Assembly (NCBI GenBank): GCA_022606425.2
Contig: JAHDVF020000898.1
Span: 279,001-343,000, forward strand
Length of the DNA stretch: 64,000 nt
From: Lepidostoma basale
Lineage: Eukaryota > Arthropoda > Insecta > Trichoptera > Lepidostomatidae
Reading direction: 5' to 3'
Under the pieces are notes generated by a model, which made no database searches, was not told the DNA's origin, and was given only the letters and a program-made list of their open reading frames with translations. Positions 51,662 through 63,159 of the stretch are shown piece after piece; the stretch's first letter is position 1, and the number at the start of each line of letters is the position of its first letter. Position numbers and translations under genes: made by a program.

Positions 51662-51881
51662 GGGACCCCTTGTATTTTTTTATTGCTGATACGGGATATA
51701 AATATGTGGTGTACTTTTAACGAAAGACATTCATTTCAAAACCATTATTTTCCTACGACCTATGTAGTATTAAATCTTCATTGTTTACTTGTATTATATA
51801 TATACCCATTGCGTTCAATTCGATCAGAAACGGCAGTTATTGATGACAGGACATTTAAGAGTTAGAGAAAACTTTGAACTA
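51662..51881. other. Short spacer
   Basis: Nothing assignable. Confidence 0.3.
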
Positions 51882-51893
51882 ATCTCTTTTAAG

Positions 51894-52305
51894 TCTTCTT
51901 CTTCTTCTTCTCCTTATCGACCTTTGGTCTGTTCCTGAAATCAGGCTGGCCCTCTTGGGAGGTTGACTCCCAACTATCTCTCCATCTCTTCGGCGGTCTT
52001 CCGGGGGGACGGCAGCCGGCAGGAATCTGATGCGCCAGAGCGTGTGGGATCCTGGTGGGATCCATCCTCTGCACGTGCGAATTCCAGTATTTTCTGCGTT
52101 GTTTGCCCCATCTAACGACATCCTCCGCCTTGCAGATCTCGCGGATGGCCGTGTTCCTCACTCTATCTCGGATAGTCCTTCCTGCCATCATCCTCAGCGT
52201 CCTCATCTCTGCCTGCCGTACTTTAGCCTTCGTTCTTGTGGTATCCGCTCTGGTCTCAATGCTATATGTCAGTATAGGCCTTACGCAGGTTTTATATATA
52301 CTCGT
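51894..52305 (-). pseudogene. LINE family 6 C-terminus with target-site duplication
   Basis: Minus strand: KTCVRPILTYSIETRADTTR, VRQAEMRTLRMMAGRTIRDR, RKYWNSHVQRMDPTRIPHAL, PPGRPPKRWRDSW, ending in an AAG microsatellite (plus-strand TTCTTCTTCTTCTTC). ATCTCTTTTAAG (51882-51893) and ATCTCTCTTAAG (52306-52317) are the target duplication. Open for over 100 codons. The RT is absent. A relative is at 57372-57572. Confidence 0.9.
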
Positions 52306-52348
52306 ATCTCTCTTAAGTACAGTACAAATGTCAAAAAAGAGTTTTATT

Positions 52349-52663
52349 AACTAACTTACTAACTATCACGCCGTCTCACCGAAGAGGTAGACAAGCAGAA
52401 TGGACTGCCACACTTTACTTTCCTGACATACTTCTCTCGTTCAACATTCATACATCGTGTAATCCACGCACGTCGATTTCTCTGCCTCCTTTCGTGGTCG
52501 ACATTCAAAAAATTTATGTATCTGATAGTGTAACATTTTCCTCGGTCTTCATCTATTTCTAGGTCCATTTACACCATTTACATATATTTTTTACCATTAT
52601 TTCTTTCTACAATATATGTTTAAACCATCTTAATGTTCCTTTCATTATTTTGTTTAAAACACT
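52349..52663 (-). pseudogene. LINE family 1 3' fragment with target-site duplication
   Basis: AAGAGTTTTATT at 52337-52348 and 52664-52675 is an exact 12-bp duplication. The 3' end is of TTAG type (plus-strand AACTAACTTACTAACTATCA). Coding relics: NRRAWITRCMNVE and the LEIDEDRGKCYTIR stretch, a decayed form of RGRPRKTWHDQ. Confidence 0.9.
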
Positions 52664-52675
52664 AAGAGTTTTATT

Positions 52676-53257
52676 TGTTTCATACATATAATAAATATTA
52701 TATATCAATCTTACATTTTAAATTAAAATTTTGGCTTATCCACTTAATACTCGTATTTGCTTAAAACCAATTAAGTGGTTAAGCCAGGTTTTTAATTTGA
52801 CCAATTTTCCTTGGAAAGCCAATTAATTTATACGTAGCGATGTATTCCTGAATGTTTGCAAAACATGACGATTTCCCTAGATATATGAATTATAATGGAG
52901 GTGCCTCGAGTAGCAAAACATGTCTGCTCGACTGGTTTCGACTACTTGCTGTTATTACAGCAGCTTCATGTGCCGCGGTTTGCTTAAGGCGAGGTGCCTT
53001 CAATCCCACGATGGAAGAACATGTTGAGGATATGACCAATACGTTTTTATCTCAATCTACACATTTCATCTCAATAAACTAACCTGATTCTTACCTCTCT
53101 CACTCGAAATATATTTATGATATTTTAACTTTTTTTTTTATAAACCAAATCGTAATAAACGATAAACGATTAGCATGACGATAAACTAAACGAGTTTCTG
53201 CAAATTAGTTAAACTTAAATAGATACACAAACTATACGGTTAACACATTGTCAAAAT
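52676..53257. other. Intergenic DNA
   Basis: No gene. At 52893-52935 GGTGCCTCGAGTAGCAAAAC, ATGTCTGCTCG resembles the GAAAC-ATGT-C end of the hammerhead-like repeats. The frame at 52852-53082 over it looks like chance. Confidence 0.35.
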
Positions 53258-53695
53258 GTGAATTTGTCCGCATATTACCAAACAAAGATTGTATCTAATA
53301 TAATAAACCGCCTTGAAGCGTTTGAAATGTGGATCCACCGTAGAATGTCAAGAATATCTTGGACCAATATGTTAACAAACACCGATGTATTACGTAGAAC
53401 CAGTGCAAATAGCGAACTGTTCACCACTGTTAAGCTCTGTAAAATATCATATTTTGGCCATGTAATGAGAGGCAATAAGTACACCGTACTTCAGCTCGTC
53501 ATGAAGAGGAAGATCGAGGGCCGCAGAGGGGTCGGCAGAAGACAGCTCTTCTGACTTCGAAACATCTGAGAATGGACCGGCGTCCGAACTGTGGGGTAGC
53601 TGTTTCACGCCGCCCAGGACAGGGCAGCTCTCTGCCATATGGTTGTCAACGTCGGGGGGACCCAGCAAGACACACGAAGAAGAAGAAGATTGTAG
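53258..53695 (+). pseudogene. LINE family 7 C-terminus
   Basis: Reads IINRLEAFEMWIHRRMSRIS, TNTDVLRRTSANSELFTTVK, ISYFGHVMRGNKYTVLQLVM, KRKIEGRRGVGRRQLF, then a frameshifted WRPNC-type ending and an AAG microsatellite at 53681-53692. Open for nearly 100 codons. 5'-truncated. Confidence 0.8.
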
Positions 53696-53797
53696 CTGAA
53701 ATATTGTGATAACATACAACTGTATGCATTCTTCTACATGAAATTAAAATATACCACGAAAATGACCTACACATATTGTGCATTTCCAACATATAAG

Positions 53798-54010
53798 GTT
53801 CCCACCACCACCCGAGACTGTTATAGGACGCAGCGACGCCCTTTCGTCAGTCTCGCTGCACTATCTAGGCCTGCTCCTTGTCCATCCGGGACTTACGTTA
53901 ATTTAATTTAGCCTTTTCTTGTCATCAATCGAAAGGATGACAGACCACATTTAATCTATTATTTTTACCTTATATATCTCCCGCGCGGCCTCACATCTCT
54001 TTATTATGAA
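53798..54010. repeat. Dispersed repeat R1, copy 2
   Basis: CGAGACTGTTATAGGACGCA, CCCTTTCGTCAGTCTCGCTG, ATCTAGGCCTGCTC and CCGGGACTTACGTTAATT match 26284-26410. Both then continue into an ACCACATTTAA-YTA segment and a GC-richer end (CCCGCGCGGC here). Same unknown family as 26284-26495. Confidence 0.6.
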
Positions 54011-55009
54011 ATAAAATCAGAAGTAAATATTATATAAAACACACCTTAAATTAGTAAAAAACACATTAAAATTATATAAAACACACATTAATACACAATA
54101 CACAATAGGACAAATATATAACAAACTAAATTTTAAAACAGCAAAAAGATAGTGTATGAGGGAGGCGGGAAAATGTTAAGTAAGAATGTGCATTTCCAAC
54201 AGTTTACGAGTTTGCAAAACGGGTATTTATACCCTCCCCGCAGACAATCAGTCGAAACTCAATAAAAATCCTTCTCATAATCAAACCGCCGAAATGATGT
54301 TGAGGCATGCCTTTGGGAAATGTTTCCTCGCCTCTTCTATCTAATGCTAATTCCTTCATTACCATTCCTGTTGAGATTTCCCGGCGAGGAGAATAAAGAA
54401 AATGTTTACTGCCGAGTGTCTTCTGCCGGGGCGGGGGTAGACTAGTTATTATAATAAACAAGCCAATTTCCTCTATTGCTTAGTTTGAATACATTACATT
54501 GCTGTGATAGAGGCTGAATACATACCGCCGCGTACTTAAGGCCGCGATCGAGGGATAACATCTTATCGGATACACACATCGGTGGGTTTACATACGAATT
54601 ACTTTATAAAAACTAAAGCGCGATATTATATAACATTTCAAATTTACAAATCAAAACTCTGAAGAGCTTTCTTTTTTCAGATTTGGCGATGAGAATTAGA
54701 GTAGGTACATAAGCTGTAACCAGTCCACGTCCTCCCAGATGAGAGCGCCGAGATTACTATAAAATAATTATATTATCACTCTCTTCGAAGAATTCAATTT
54801 ACTATTAATTGTATTATAATTGGTTGGAAAGCATTTTATATACTTTCTAATTCTTCGTATTTCGTTTTCTTTACCCAATATTATTAACTAGTAATTTTCT
54901 TTGAACTTTGTAACATGGTATTCGTGATTGGCTATTCGGGTATAAAAATCAGACAACAAAATTTGTAAACAGGAAAAGTAGAATTTTAACACGTTACGGA
55001 AGAAATGCA
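54011..55009. other. Intergenic DNA
   Basis: No gene recognised. An 85-codon minus-strand frame at 54204-54461 has no recognisable product. Confidence 0.35.
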
Positions 55010-55275
55010 AATATAATATATGAAGTGAAATAATGATCATTAAGATGGTTCGGATACGTTGAAATAATTAATGAAGAAAGAACGATAAAGAAAGTATATG
55101 GAAACGAAGTAAACGGAACAAAAATAGAGGAAGACCGAGGAAAAAGCACAGAGGAGAAACCTGAGAAATCGTATGAATGTTGAGGAATCGAGCGAAATAT
55201 GTCAGGAAAGAACTGCGTGGCGGGTTATTATTTTTCCTACCCCTTCGGAGAGACGGGGAGTTAGTTAGTTAAGAG
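55010..55275 (+). pseudogene. LINE family 1 3' fragment
   Basis: IIKMVRIR, EERTIKKVYGNEVNGTKIEE and NRMNVEESSEICQERTAWR are followed by the 3' end CCCCTTCGGAGAGACGGGGA and a TTAGTTAGTTA tail. Internal deletions remove part of the DQINQ region. Confidence 0.75.
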
Positions 55276-56125
55276 AGAAATTCAATTTTAGATTAAATTT
55301 CTGATTTACGAGTGTCAAGTCGAATCAATTTCTGAAATAATAATTTAATTGATGTCCTTGTCGTTATAACGCTCAAGTTATAGGTAAAGCTCTACCAAAT
55401 ATATCCAATTGATGTATTATCTTGCTAGACGTATCTTAATAAAGAAAGGAAAATCTCGGAAGCGATAAGATCAGTTAATGAGAACTGACTGTTTTAATTC
55501 TAATCTAGCAAGAAGACTCTCCTCTCCGGATTATCTCCTGGCAATTATGCTCCAATTAACACAATTTCCGAATCATAGTCCTTAATTATAAAACACGAGT
55601 TTAACAACTTTCGGACGTTTCTTTGGATCAACATCTCAAATCAGAGTATTATGAGATCACACAATTGGAAAATATACCATCTATGTTAAGAGATGTTGGT
55701 ATTTATAATATATCTCAAAAATCTCTACTACATCATGAATTTCATCAACATGCGAAGTTGTTTAGCTTCAATAAAGTTACCATTTTGACATTATATGTCG
55801 GAACATACGCATAATGCTGTGATTTAAAAACAGAGCGTATTTTTTAATTGTTAAATACAAACGAACACCCCTTGTGAAACATTAATTTTATCGAAGATTA
55901 GAGGAAAATTATGCGAATAAAAACGTAACGTAGCGTCTGTTTTTTTATAATTAATTAGCGGATCCGACAGAAGTTGTCCTGCCTGAACGTTGGCTTGCCT
56001 GCTGGTTCAGCAAACGTTTTTTTCTAATTTATGATTTAAAACGTTATTTCGATGTGTTTTGTCGATGAATAATACACTCAAAATGTACGCAATTGTGATA
56101 CATGAATATCGAAACACAGCCTACA
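55276..56125. other. AT-rich intergenic DNA
   Basis: No gene recognised. Confidence 0.4.
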
Positions 56126-56420
56126 GAATTTTATATTACATCACGCTACAGTGCAAGTGATTTGCGCATGCTTCAAAATCAAATACCACTGAATTCGACA
56201 TCAACACCATCTATGGTAAACAAACATAACTATGAATTATTCTCAGAAGGTCAATTATTCACGATCTTCCCAGAAGGTTTTAACGGTCACCTACCGGGTC
56301 CACTTGTGAATCTTAACCATCCAGGGACCAATTCAAACACATACAAAAAAAATCATCAAAATCGGTCTCGTCGTTTAGGAGGAGTTCAACTGCATACGCC
56401 TATACAGAAGATTATAAATA
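56126..56420 (+). repeat. Unassigned repeat-like block with a 107-codon open frame
   Basis: The frame at 56102-56425 includes LFSEGQLFTIFPEGFNGHLP and ends near HQNRSRRLGGVQLHTPIQK. The DNA ATCATCAAAATCGGTCTCG, TCGTTTAGGAGGAGTTCAAC is of a kind I associate with widespread insect repeats, not with a gene. I cannot name the family. Its lower AT content than the flanks is the other reason to list it. Confidence 0.35.
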
Positions 56421-56423
56421 TGT

Positions 56424-56530
56424 GAATGACATGTTTCATTTGATAATGCCTTTTAGTGGCGAAACATGTCATTCCCATAAATTATAATAAAACTTCTAGA
56501 AAACTGTTTTCATTTGCATTAGTTGTTAAT
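56424..56530 (+). repeat. Foldback family A element
   Basis: GAATGACATGTTTC at 56424-56437 pairs exactly with GAAACATGTCATTC at 56461-56474 around TTTGATAATGCCTTTTAGTG. The family tail CCATAAATTATAATAAAACT, TCTAGAAAAC follows. Confidence 0.65.
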
Positions 56531-57061
56531 TATTCAAGAAACAATAAATTATAGAAAATGTATTTATTGCTAGGCCTTGAAGTGTTAAACGATATTCTGT
56601 AGGAGTAGAAGGTGCATGGTCTCTCTGGATACTTTGAATATGCAAATTTCGAGGGTGATTGGGACTTGTAGACATTCTGCAGGAATCGGAGGAGAGAAGG
56701 CTGTATTAATTACTTTGTTTTATCCTTTATGTACGCCTGAAAAATGTATCAATTTATTTTAGCAATATCTTCTTATTTTAATTTTAATAGAGCTTACAAT
56801 CTCTAACTCCAAAATCATCTACTGAGATGATGAGGTCCAATTGTCCTTCTATTTTTTAGGTGGTCGACAGGTGGATAGTATCCGGCTTCGTTAGGCTGAG
56901 AATCTATTGTTTCAGGTGTTTTGACTGTCCATACAATGTATTTCACCATTGCATTATGCTGGTAGAGCAGTCTGAGTCCATTGCCTTCAATCGTGTGGTC
57001 TCGTGTTTTTGGACTTTGTCTTGCATGGTTTATTAACCCCACATATCTAATGAGTTAGGTA
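56531..57061. other. Intergenic DNA
   Basis: No gene recognised. A 75-codon minus-strand frame at 56815-57042 has no family that I can name. Confidence 0.35.
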
Positions 57062-57300
57062 AAATATAATATATTCAATAACATAATACCAGGAACGCGT
57101 GAGAGATGGTTCGACATAAGAAAGAGAAGATACTCTCTAAAGTCAAGAGTATTTGTCTTCTGAACGTACTTTCACTAATATGAAAGACGTCTATCTCCGA
57201 GGACATCGCGTTCAGTAGTCTAATTGCTCTTCCACTGGTGTCTTTAGGCAGGTTGGTTCTGGCGGCCGGTAGGTAAAACAATCGGAGAAAAAAGACCAAC
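57062..57300 (-). pseudogene. Jockey/CR1-like LINE C-terminal fragment (family 11)
   Basis: Minus strand: FYLPAARTNLPKDTSGRAIR, LLNAMSSEIDVFHISESTFR, RQILLTLESIFSFLCR. Best of the three copies (others at 885-1470 and 28177-28400). Confidence 0.65.
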
Positions 57301-57371
57301 ATACTGCTGCACCGCTGAGTTCTCGAAATATCCCCCGATTACTAAGCAAAGAAAATCTAAAGTTTATCTCA

Positions 57372-57572
57372 TTTCTGCATTACGGATACAATTTCGTAGA
57401 GTTTTTCCAGTAACATATCAGATGTTTTTAGTATCCCTTTGGATCGCACAATATCGGCCCGTGTCTCTTTAGCATACGTCATGATAGGTCGCAAGCATGT
57501 TTTACACATTCTGAGTTTTCTGTCAGCACGTATGTGTTCTTCCTGACCAAATTCAAAATTATTCAACATCAT
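57372..57572 (-). pseudogene. LINE family 6 internal fragment
   Basis: Minus strand: MCKTCLRPIMTYAKETRADI followed by VRSKGILKTSDMLLEKLYEI. It aligns with KTCVRPILTYSIETRADTTR of 51894-52305. Open for 67 codons and truncated on both sides. Confidence 0.65.
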
Positions 57573-57754
57573 ACAGTATACATATTAATTATTCAATATT
57601 GGCGTTATAAGTAAGGCGAATAAACCCGACATTACAGTAAAACTAATTACAAATAACTCAGTTTCTTCCAGAAGGAGTAAATGACTACTCGTATGTACAA
57701 TAGTAGGTTGGGAGGCGACTACATCCCGCAGCAATAATAACATTTTTAAATGCA

Positions 57755-58018
57755 TACGACGTCGGCCCGTGTCCGTTATGGCGGGCCCTCGTTATGGGCC
57801 CGTTACTACATAGGGCCCAACACGGCCGCTGGCCTGGGTCCAGGGCCCGTTATCGCGGTGCGGTTTCGTTATACGTACCCCCGACGTTTTGTGCGCGCCT
57901 CGTGTTATTTAATGGGCACTATTTACTATTTATTTATCGCTGTTATTACCACCCGACCGCCGGCGGACCGCACCCGCGTGACCGACGCGTCGGTTAACGC
58001 CTTAGACTCGGACACTTA
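57755..58018. other. CpG-rich island with four GGGCCC sites
   Basis: A sharp rise in GC within very AT-rich DNA. GGGCCC occurs at 57783, 57796, 57813 and 57843, with CGTTAT or CGTTAC repeatedly beside it. A second CpG cluster lies at 57955-57995 (GACCGCCGGCGGACCGCACC). Two plus-strand frames are open together (57750-58019 and 57794-57997). I recognise no product. It could be a first exon/promoter, an unmethylated regulatory island or a fragment of foreign sequence. Confidence 0.4.
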
Positions 58019-58039
58019 AAATATTATCATATTTGTTTA

Positions 58040-58480
58040 CTTAGTTATTAACTCAGAGAGGATAGACCGCCACACTGTTCTATTCTCTATTGTTCCGACT
58101 TCGAAAATTGATTAATTTGGTTTTTCTCCCCCATCCAATCATTCCATATGTCCAAACCATCTTAGTGACCCTTTTAATAAATTTATTTAGGACGCATTCA
58201 TCCGCCTCACATTCCTTTCTGATTTCTTCATTGGGTATTCTAGCATACATCATTTTTCCGTAAATTCTTTTAAGTGATCTTATTTCGACAGCGTTTATCC
58301 TTTTTGTACCAACTCCAAGCTTCACTTCCGTACATCAGAGTCGGCACTAGAAGCCCATTGTGCACTGCCATCTTTGCTTCAGTCGATATATTTCTATTTG
58401 ACGTGGTGGTTTTGAGTGCATCATTTATTTTGTTTCCAGCATCAACCCTTCTTTCGAAGTCTTTCTCTTATATCTAATGT
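58040..58480 (-). pseudogene. LINE family 1 copy, decayed
   Basis: Minus strand: TKRINAVEIRSLKRIYGKMM, YARIPNEEIRKECEADECVL, VWTYGMI and, upstream, the KDFERRVDAGNKI and AKMAVHNGLLVPTLMYG blocks. The 3' end is eroded (plus-strand TTAGTTATTAACTCAGAGAG). Confidence 0.75.
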
Positions 58481-58589
58481 ATTTAAAAATCGAGTGACGT
58501 TGGATGCATTACCTTGAAGATGTTTCTGTCAAGCGACAAATATTGGAGGTTTAAATGCATATAATATTTAGTAATATGAAGTTCAATTT

Positions 58590-58680
58590 TAATTTATTGG
58601 AATGTCATATTTTGCCTGTTTGAGGCATTATCAAATGTCTGATTTCGCCTGTGTGTTACAACACAGGAGAGTGATATGAT
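58590..58680 (-). repeat. Foldback family A fragment
   Basis: Minus strand TTTGATAATGCCTCAAACAG followed by GCAAAATATGACATTCCAAT. The core is degraded (AAAAT in place of GAAAC). Confidence 0.5.
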
Positions 58681-60836
58681 ATACTTATGGAACAATAGAA
58701 TCATTAATAAATTTGAATTATGTAAGATCGTTAGTATAATAATTGTTAAAATCGAAATAAAATACCTTTCTGATTTACATAACGCCGTTTAGCTTTAACT
58801 ACCTAAGTACACATTGTATTTATACATTAATTTTAATTTAACTAGCTCTAGGTAATACTTTCCAGTTTTCTGTGTTTTATCCCTTAATTATTTTCAACAT
58901 ATCAATTACCGTAAATACCGCTTTCTGCTCATTAATTCGTGAATAAAAACTACAAAGCGTTTGACTGTTACTGCATTTGATAATAAAGCTAGTATAAAAC
59001 ATACGTTTTCATTCATATCGTAATTATTTGATATGAAGTTTTACATCATTGTTCATAAAATTATAAGTATATATTTATTATTTGGAATTCGGTTCTGAAT
59101 GTGTTTGGGCACATTCGAGTTTTTTTTATTTCATTTTATCGTATCGCATTGAACGGATGGCAACTTTATGGTAGCATTTGATATAACGATTTTTGACATT
59201 TTGTATACAATATAGAAATATGATGTTAAGATGAAACATTGATAATTACTTATGCGAAGAATTGATAACAAATCAAATTATTTATATTAGAAGATTATGT
59301 ATAGCTTAAGATTTAATTTCAGATCATAGTCATATTTTGTTTAAGAAGTTTTTTTAAGTCAGTTTCTTAATACATTCATTCGTATGCCAACAAGATAATT
59401 CAATGTGATGATCTTCATATAGTAATTTTCACCTTGTTTCAAAGTTTCGCACCTGAATCCGAGACGAAGCAACTTCACACGGGCCTTAATAACTGTCGCG
59501 AGAGTGTGGTGATTACAAATCCTTTTTTTTCACTTTCTGAGTTCTAACATCTGATTGCTTTTACCTATTATACTTCGTGCATAAAGAACCATACAAAATC
59601 GAGAACTTTTGAAACTAGCAGCACTTTGTGGCGTGTTAAAAGCTCCGGTTCAAAGCAAATTTACTTTTCTCTCCGCAAACAGTCGCCCTCCGTTGAAACA
59701 AGGAAAATATGGTTAAGTTCTTTTTCCGAGCACTCGAGCAATATTCGTAGCAACTGGACGTACTCGTACATACCAGGCGATGGCGTGCTCATTGAGCCGA
59801 GAGACGATAGCAGCTAGTGAAACCTAGTCACCGGAAAATCGCTCTATTTAGAATGCTGTCCGGAGTTCTCACAACAATATATTTCGATCTCTGCATTCAA
59901 GTTCCCTGTTGGAAATGTCATAATATACGTTATTGAAAGACGTGTACTATACAGGCGTATAGAAAGGCTTTAGTAGACACTACAAAGGATTTATCCACCT
60001 GAACAGTGAGTAAAAATCAAGTCATATTTAGACTTACATCTTCAGATCTACTTTTAATCAAATTACAGAAAATAACTCGATCCCCGGCCTTCATGCGTCA
60101 TGAGGAGAATAACGTATGAATGTACCTGTTAACTGTTTTCCCAAAATATTATATTTTAGATGAAAATTAGTATTGTCCTTTACCATTGTATAAACGCCAC
60201 TTCCTTGGATAAACAAACTGAGTCAGTAGGTACTGCGGATAGCTAGGGCGCGCCTCGAGTTGTCGCGCTTATGATAATTCTCGATGAACATATTGGTATA
60301 CCATATACGAGTTTAGTATGTATGTAGCGGGAAGATTAATCCTGCACCACCGTTTATCAATTGGGCCTGCGCAGATCTAGGAAAAATAGACCACACTTTG
60401 CCTAGAGACAGAACCCCCACCTTACATCGATTAGAATAGTTTATTACCCGATGCATGACTTTTATTTACATGCACACACCTAGTCACCCACAACTTCGTC
60501 TACGAGTACCTACACACAAACATGTATCTTCGTTTGCATGTACTTCACCGCTTTATACAATTTTCTGTAACATTACCGTAGACATATTAAGCCCGGGACA
60601 ACATTCTTGGTCTACCTTCCACTACCACAATTATAGAATCAGGTTAAATTCCTATATCACGAGTGTCATTCGACATTGTTGAAAAATTAAGACTTGGGAA
60701 AATCTTACAACTGATATTTAATTAAAAAAAGAAGGACGTCTGACACCACTGCTGTTGACGCTTATAGCTAAACACAATCTATACCAAGATTTGATATAAC
60801 CTTCTATACAAACAGCTAAAATTAATGCGAGTAAAA
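58681..60836. other. Long intergenic stretch
   Basis: No gene recognised. Positions 59450-59890 are less AT-rich and contain a 63-codon frame (59626-59817), with no product or splice signals that I can defend. TACTCGTA octamers occur at 59761 and 60501. Confidence 0.4.
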
Positions 60837-60849
60837 TCATGGATTAGCT

Positions 60850-61059
60850 TCTTCGATGGCCCTACAGAGACCCATATCGAGCCTTAGCCTCCAGTATTCT
60901 TCGCCTCCAACTTCTCCTGTCCTTCGCTTCGACCCTCCAATCTGACACTCGGTAACAATTTCGCCCCATCTCTCCCAACTTCATCCTCCCATCGCAGCCC
61001 TGGTCGTCCAATTGGTCTTCTACCACCTGGGTGCCACTCCAGCAATCTTTTTGGGGTTC
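60850..61059 (-). pseudogene. LINE 3' end with target-site duplication
   Basis: TCATGGATTAGCT at 60837-60849 and again at 61060-61072 is an exact 13-bp duplication. Minus strand: RTPKRLLEWHPGGRRPIGRP, LRWEDEVGRD and a frameshifted ending RRSEGQEKLEAKNTGG then GSIWVSVGPSKK. Only the last 70 codons were copied, a strong 5' truncation. Confidence 0.85.
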
Positions 61060-61072
61060 TCATGGATTAGCT

Positions 61073-62034
61073 AAAAATAGTAAATATTTTTGGTAATATT
61101 ACAAAAATATTTAAGTTTAAATTAAAGTGAAAAATATTCGCATTTGTCTGAATCGGTTATTTTGACCGATTGGTATCCCTTGATTTTTGAAGAAATTACG
61201 ATTCTTTGTTTAAACAAAATTTTGAGAATTATCTATTCATCATTGGCTAGGCACCATTGAATTACTCGTAAGACCTATACGATACAAGGTAACCCTGTAC
61301 AAACGTTCTGAAAAACAATAAACTAAAAATTAGAAGAAATATCATTTTTACCCAGTAAAATAGATAAAAGTATAACTTCAAATGGTGGATCATTATGCAA
61401 ATGCTGGTAATAATCACTCCGGTTGCTCAAAAGGCTCCCGAAAGCGCGTTTGATACTTTAAAGGATCAGCGTAATAGTTCTTTACTTTTTGCGCCGTGCT
61501 AATTTCATTGCAGGATATTTGTTGAATAGGGACAGGCCGTTTCAGTTGTGCCCATTACGTCGTGCAATCTCGTACATACACGCGGCAGTGGCGGCCCTTG
61601 CTTTACGATTTCATTTCTCACATACGATCATTTAGCTATTTATTTCATTCAATATTTTACAAATAAAATAATAACAATAGCCACACAGGACTCTTTCTAG
61701 CTAGCTAGCCGTTCAGAGACGTACAGGCGGCGTACGGCGCCCCCTGCCTCCGTGTTTAATCGGAACGTTAACACTATCCCCAGAACTCACCATTATATGG
61801 CGTCCTGTTGACCTAACATGAGCTACAAGCTCCGAAAGTTTCCTGTCGCAGATAGTGGTGGATTTTTTGCGGCGTTAATAAATAGAAATATGCGATCGCC
61901 TGAAGCCGTCTTGTGAGTGAGGTCATTGTACTATATTGTACGTAATTCAGCAATGTGGTATCACTAAATAGTTTATCTTAATTTCTTCTATATTCGCTTT
62001 CACTTTGTGTTGTGGATTCATATTTGAACAAATA
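61073..62034. other. Intergenic DNA
   Basis: No gene recognised. TACTCGTA lies at 61263. A GC-richer patch at 61720-61760 (GGCGGCGTACGGCGCC) has no frame. Confidence 0.4.
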
Positions 62035-62113
62035 TAGTTATACTTTGTATTACAACACTTTAATTTTTACTGAAATCAGACATGTTTCGGTTACAAGTAA
62101 CCTTTATCAATGT
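62035..62113 (-). repeat. Hammerhead-like repeat with 6-bp stem II
   Basis: Minus strand, motif at 62075-62113: ACA, TTGATAA, A, GGTTAC-TT-GTAACC (perfect 6 bp), GAA, ACATGT, C, TGATTT. The core is TTGATAA instead of CTGANGA, and stem I is only 2 bp. The downstream AAATTAAAGTGTTGTAATAC block is shared with 1882-1925 and 32140-32165, placing it in the same element family. Confidence 0.5.
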
Positions 62114-63159
62114 ATACAATTTTAACCGGTTTATTTTAAAGTTGGATATTAATTTTGGAAAATGTGAAGTAATAAACAGGTTATTTTGAATAATTTAAGT
62201 AATAAGTTTCGTCTGGCTAGCTGGCATCAGTCAAAAACATCGTTTTATTCAATTATTATTTAAAATTAACTTTCATCAAGAGATTTTAGTAAAATCATTA
62301 CAATATAAATATTAAAAAATATATTTTGGCATTTATAAAAATATGTATTTAATGATTATTTATTTATTTAACAAATGGTCCATTTTGTCATATATTTAAT
62401 CTAAATAAGGAGAACGAAATAATTTTTATTAGTGTATGTGATTTCAAAAAAGCACTAATAGAAAATAAAGTGACCAATTATTATTAAATAAATCACTATT
62501 TCGAAAGCCGGAATCTTTTGGACCTTCCTTCATAACGTTAGCTTATTTTATATAATAACCGATTGATGGGGTTTGTAATATTTTTTTTAATTGTGGTTTA
62601 ATTAATATGTAATATATACTATACTAGATTAATATATTACACTTATATAATGATTTTTTAAAATCTGTTCGAAATTTCTTGGCACGCCACTTGCATGTAG
62701 AATGCCTCCGCCTTCAAATTTTTAGTACGGGAAACGTAAATGTAACGAGAGTTGCAAATGTTGTTTTTACTGCCCTCCCCGTCCCTCTTGCCACTACCCG
62801 CTTCTCTTTCCCCCACACCCCATCATCTAACAACTCGGTCCAACACTCTCAATTTTACAAAACTTTCTTGATTGACATGAAAAGTATTTTGAGAAGAGAT
62901 TATGCTTTCATCTAACTGGTTGTTTTTTATTCTCAGCACCGTGCAGCACATTTCACAAACAAAACTCACTGCTGCGATCTCATTTATTACAATAAAAGTC
63001 TTCATTCATATTTAATGCTCTGTATTTTTTTTCTAATATTTTGTTGTACATACTTATATTTATTTGTTCATATGGAATAAGTTAGAGTTGTATGAGTCAC
63101 CGGAATCGAATGAAAATGGAAAAATACTTCTTTGACAATCGAGTCGAGGAGCGACGCAT
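62114..63159. other. AT-rich intergenic DNA
   Basis: No gene recognised. A 78-codon frame at 62679-62915 has no recognisable product. Confidence 0.4.

Noticed and set aside
57755..58018. Ribosomal RNA fragment
   Set aside because: The GC-rich island was considered as rDNA, but I recognise no conserved rRNA segment in it.
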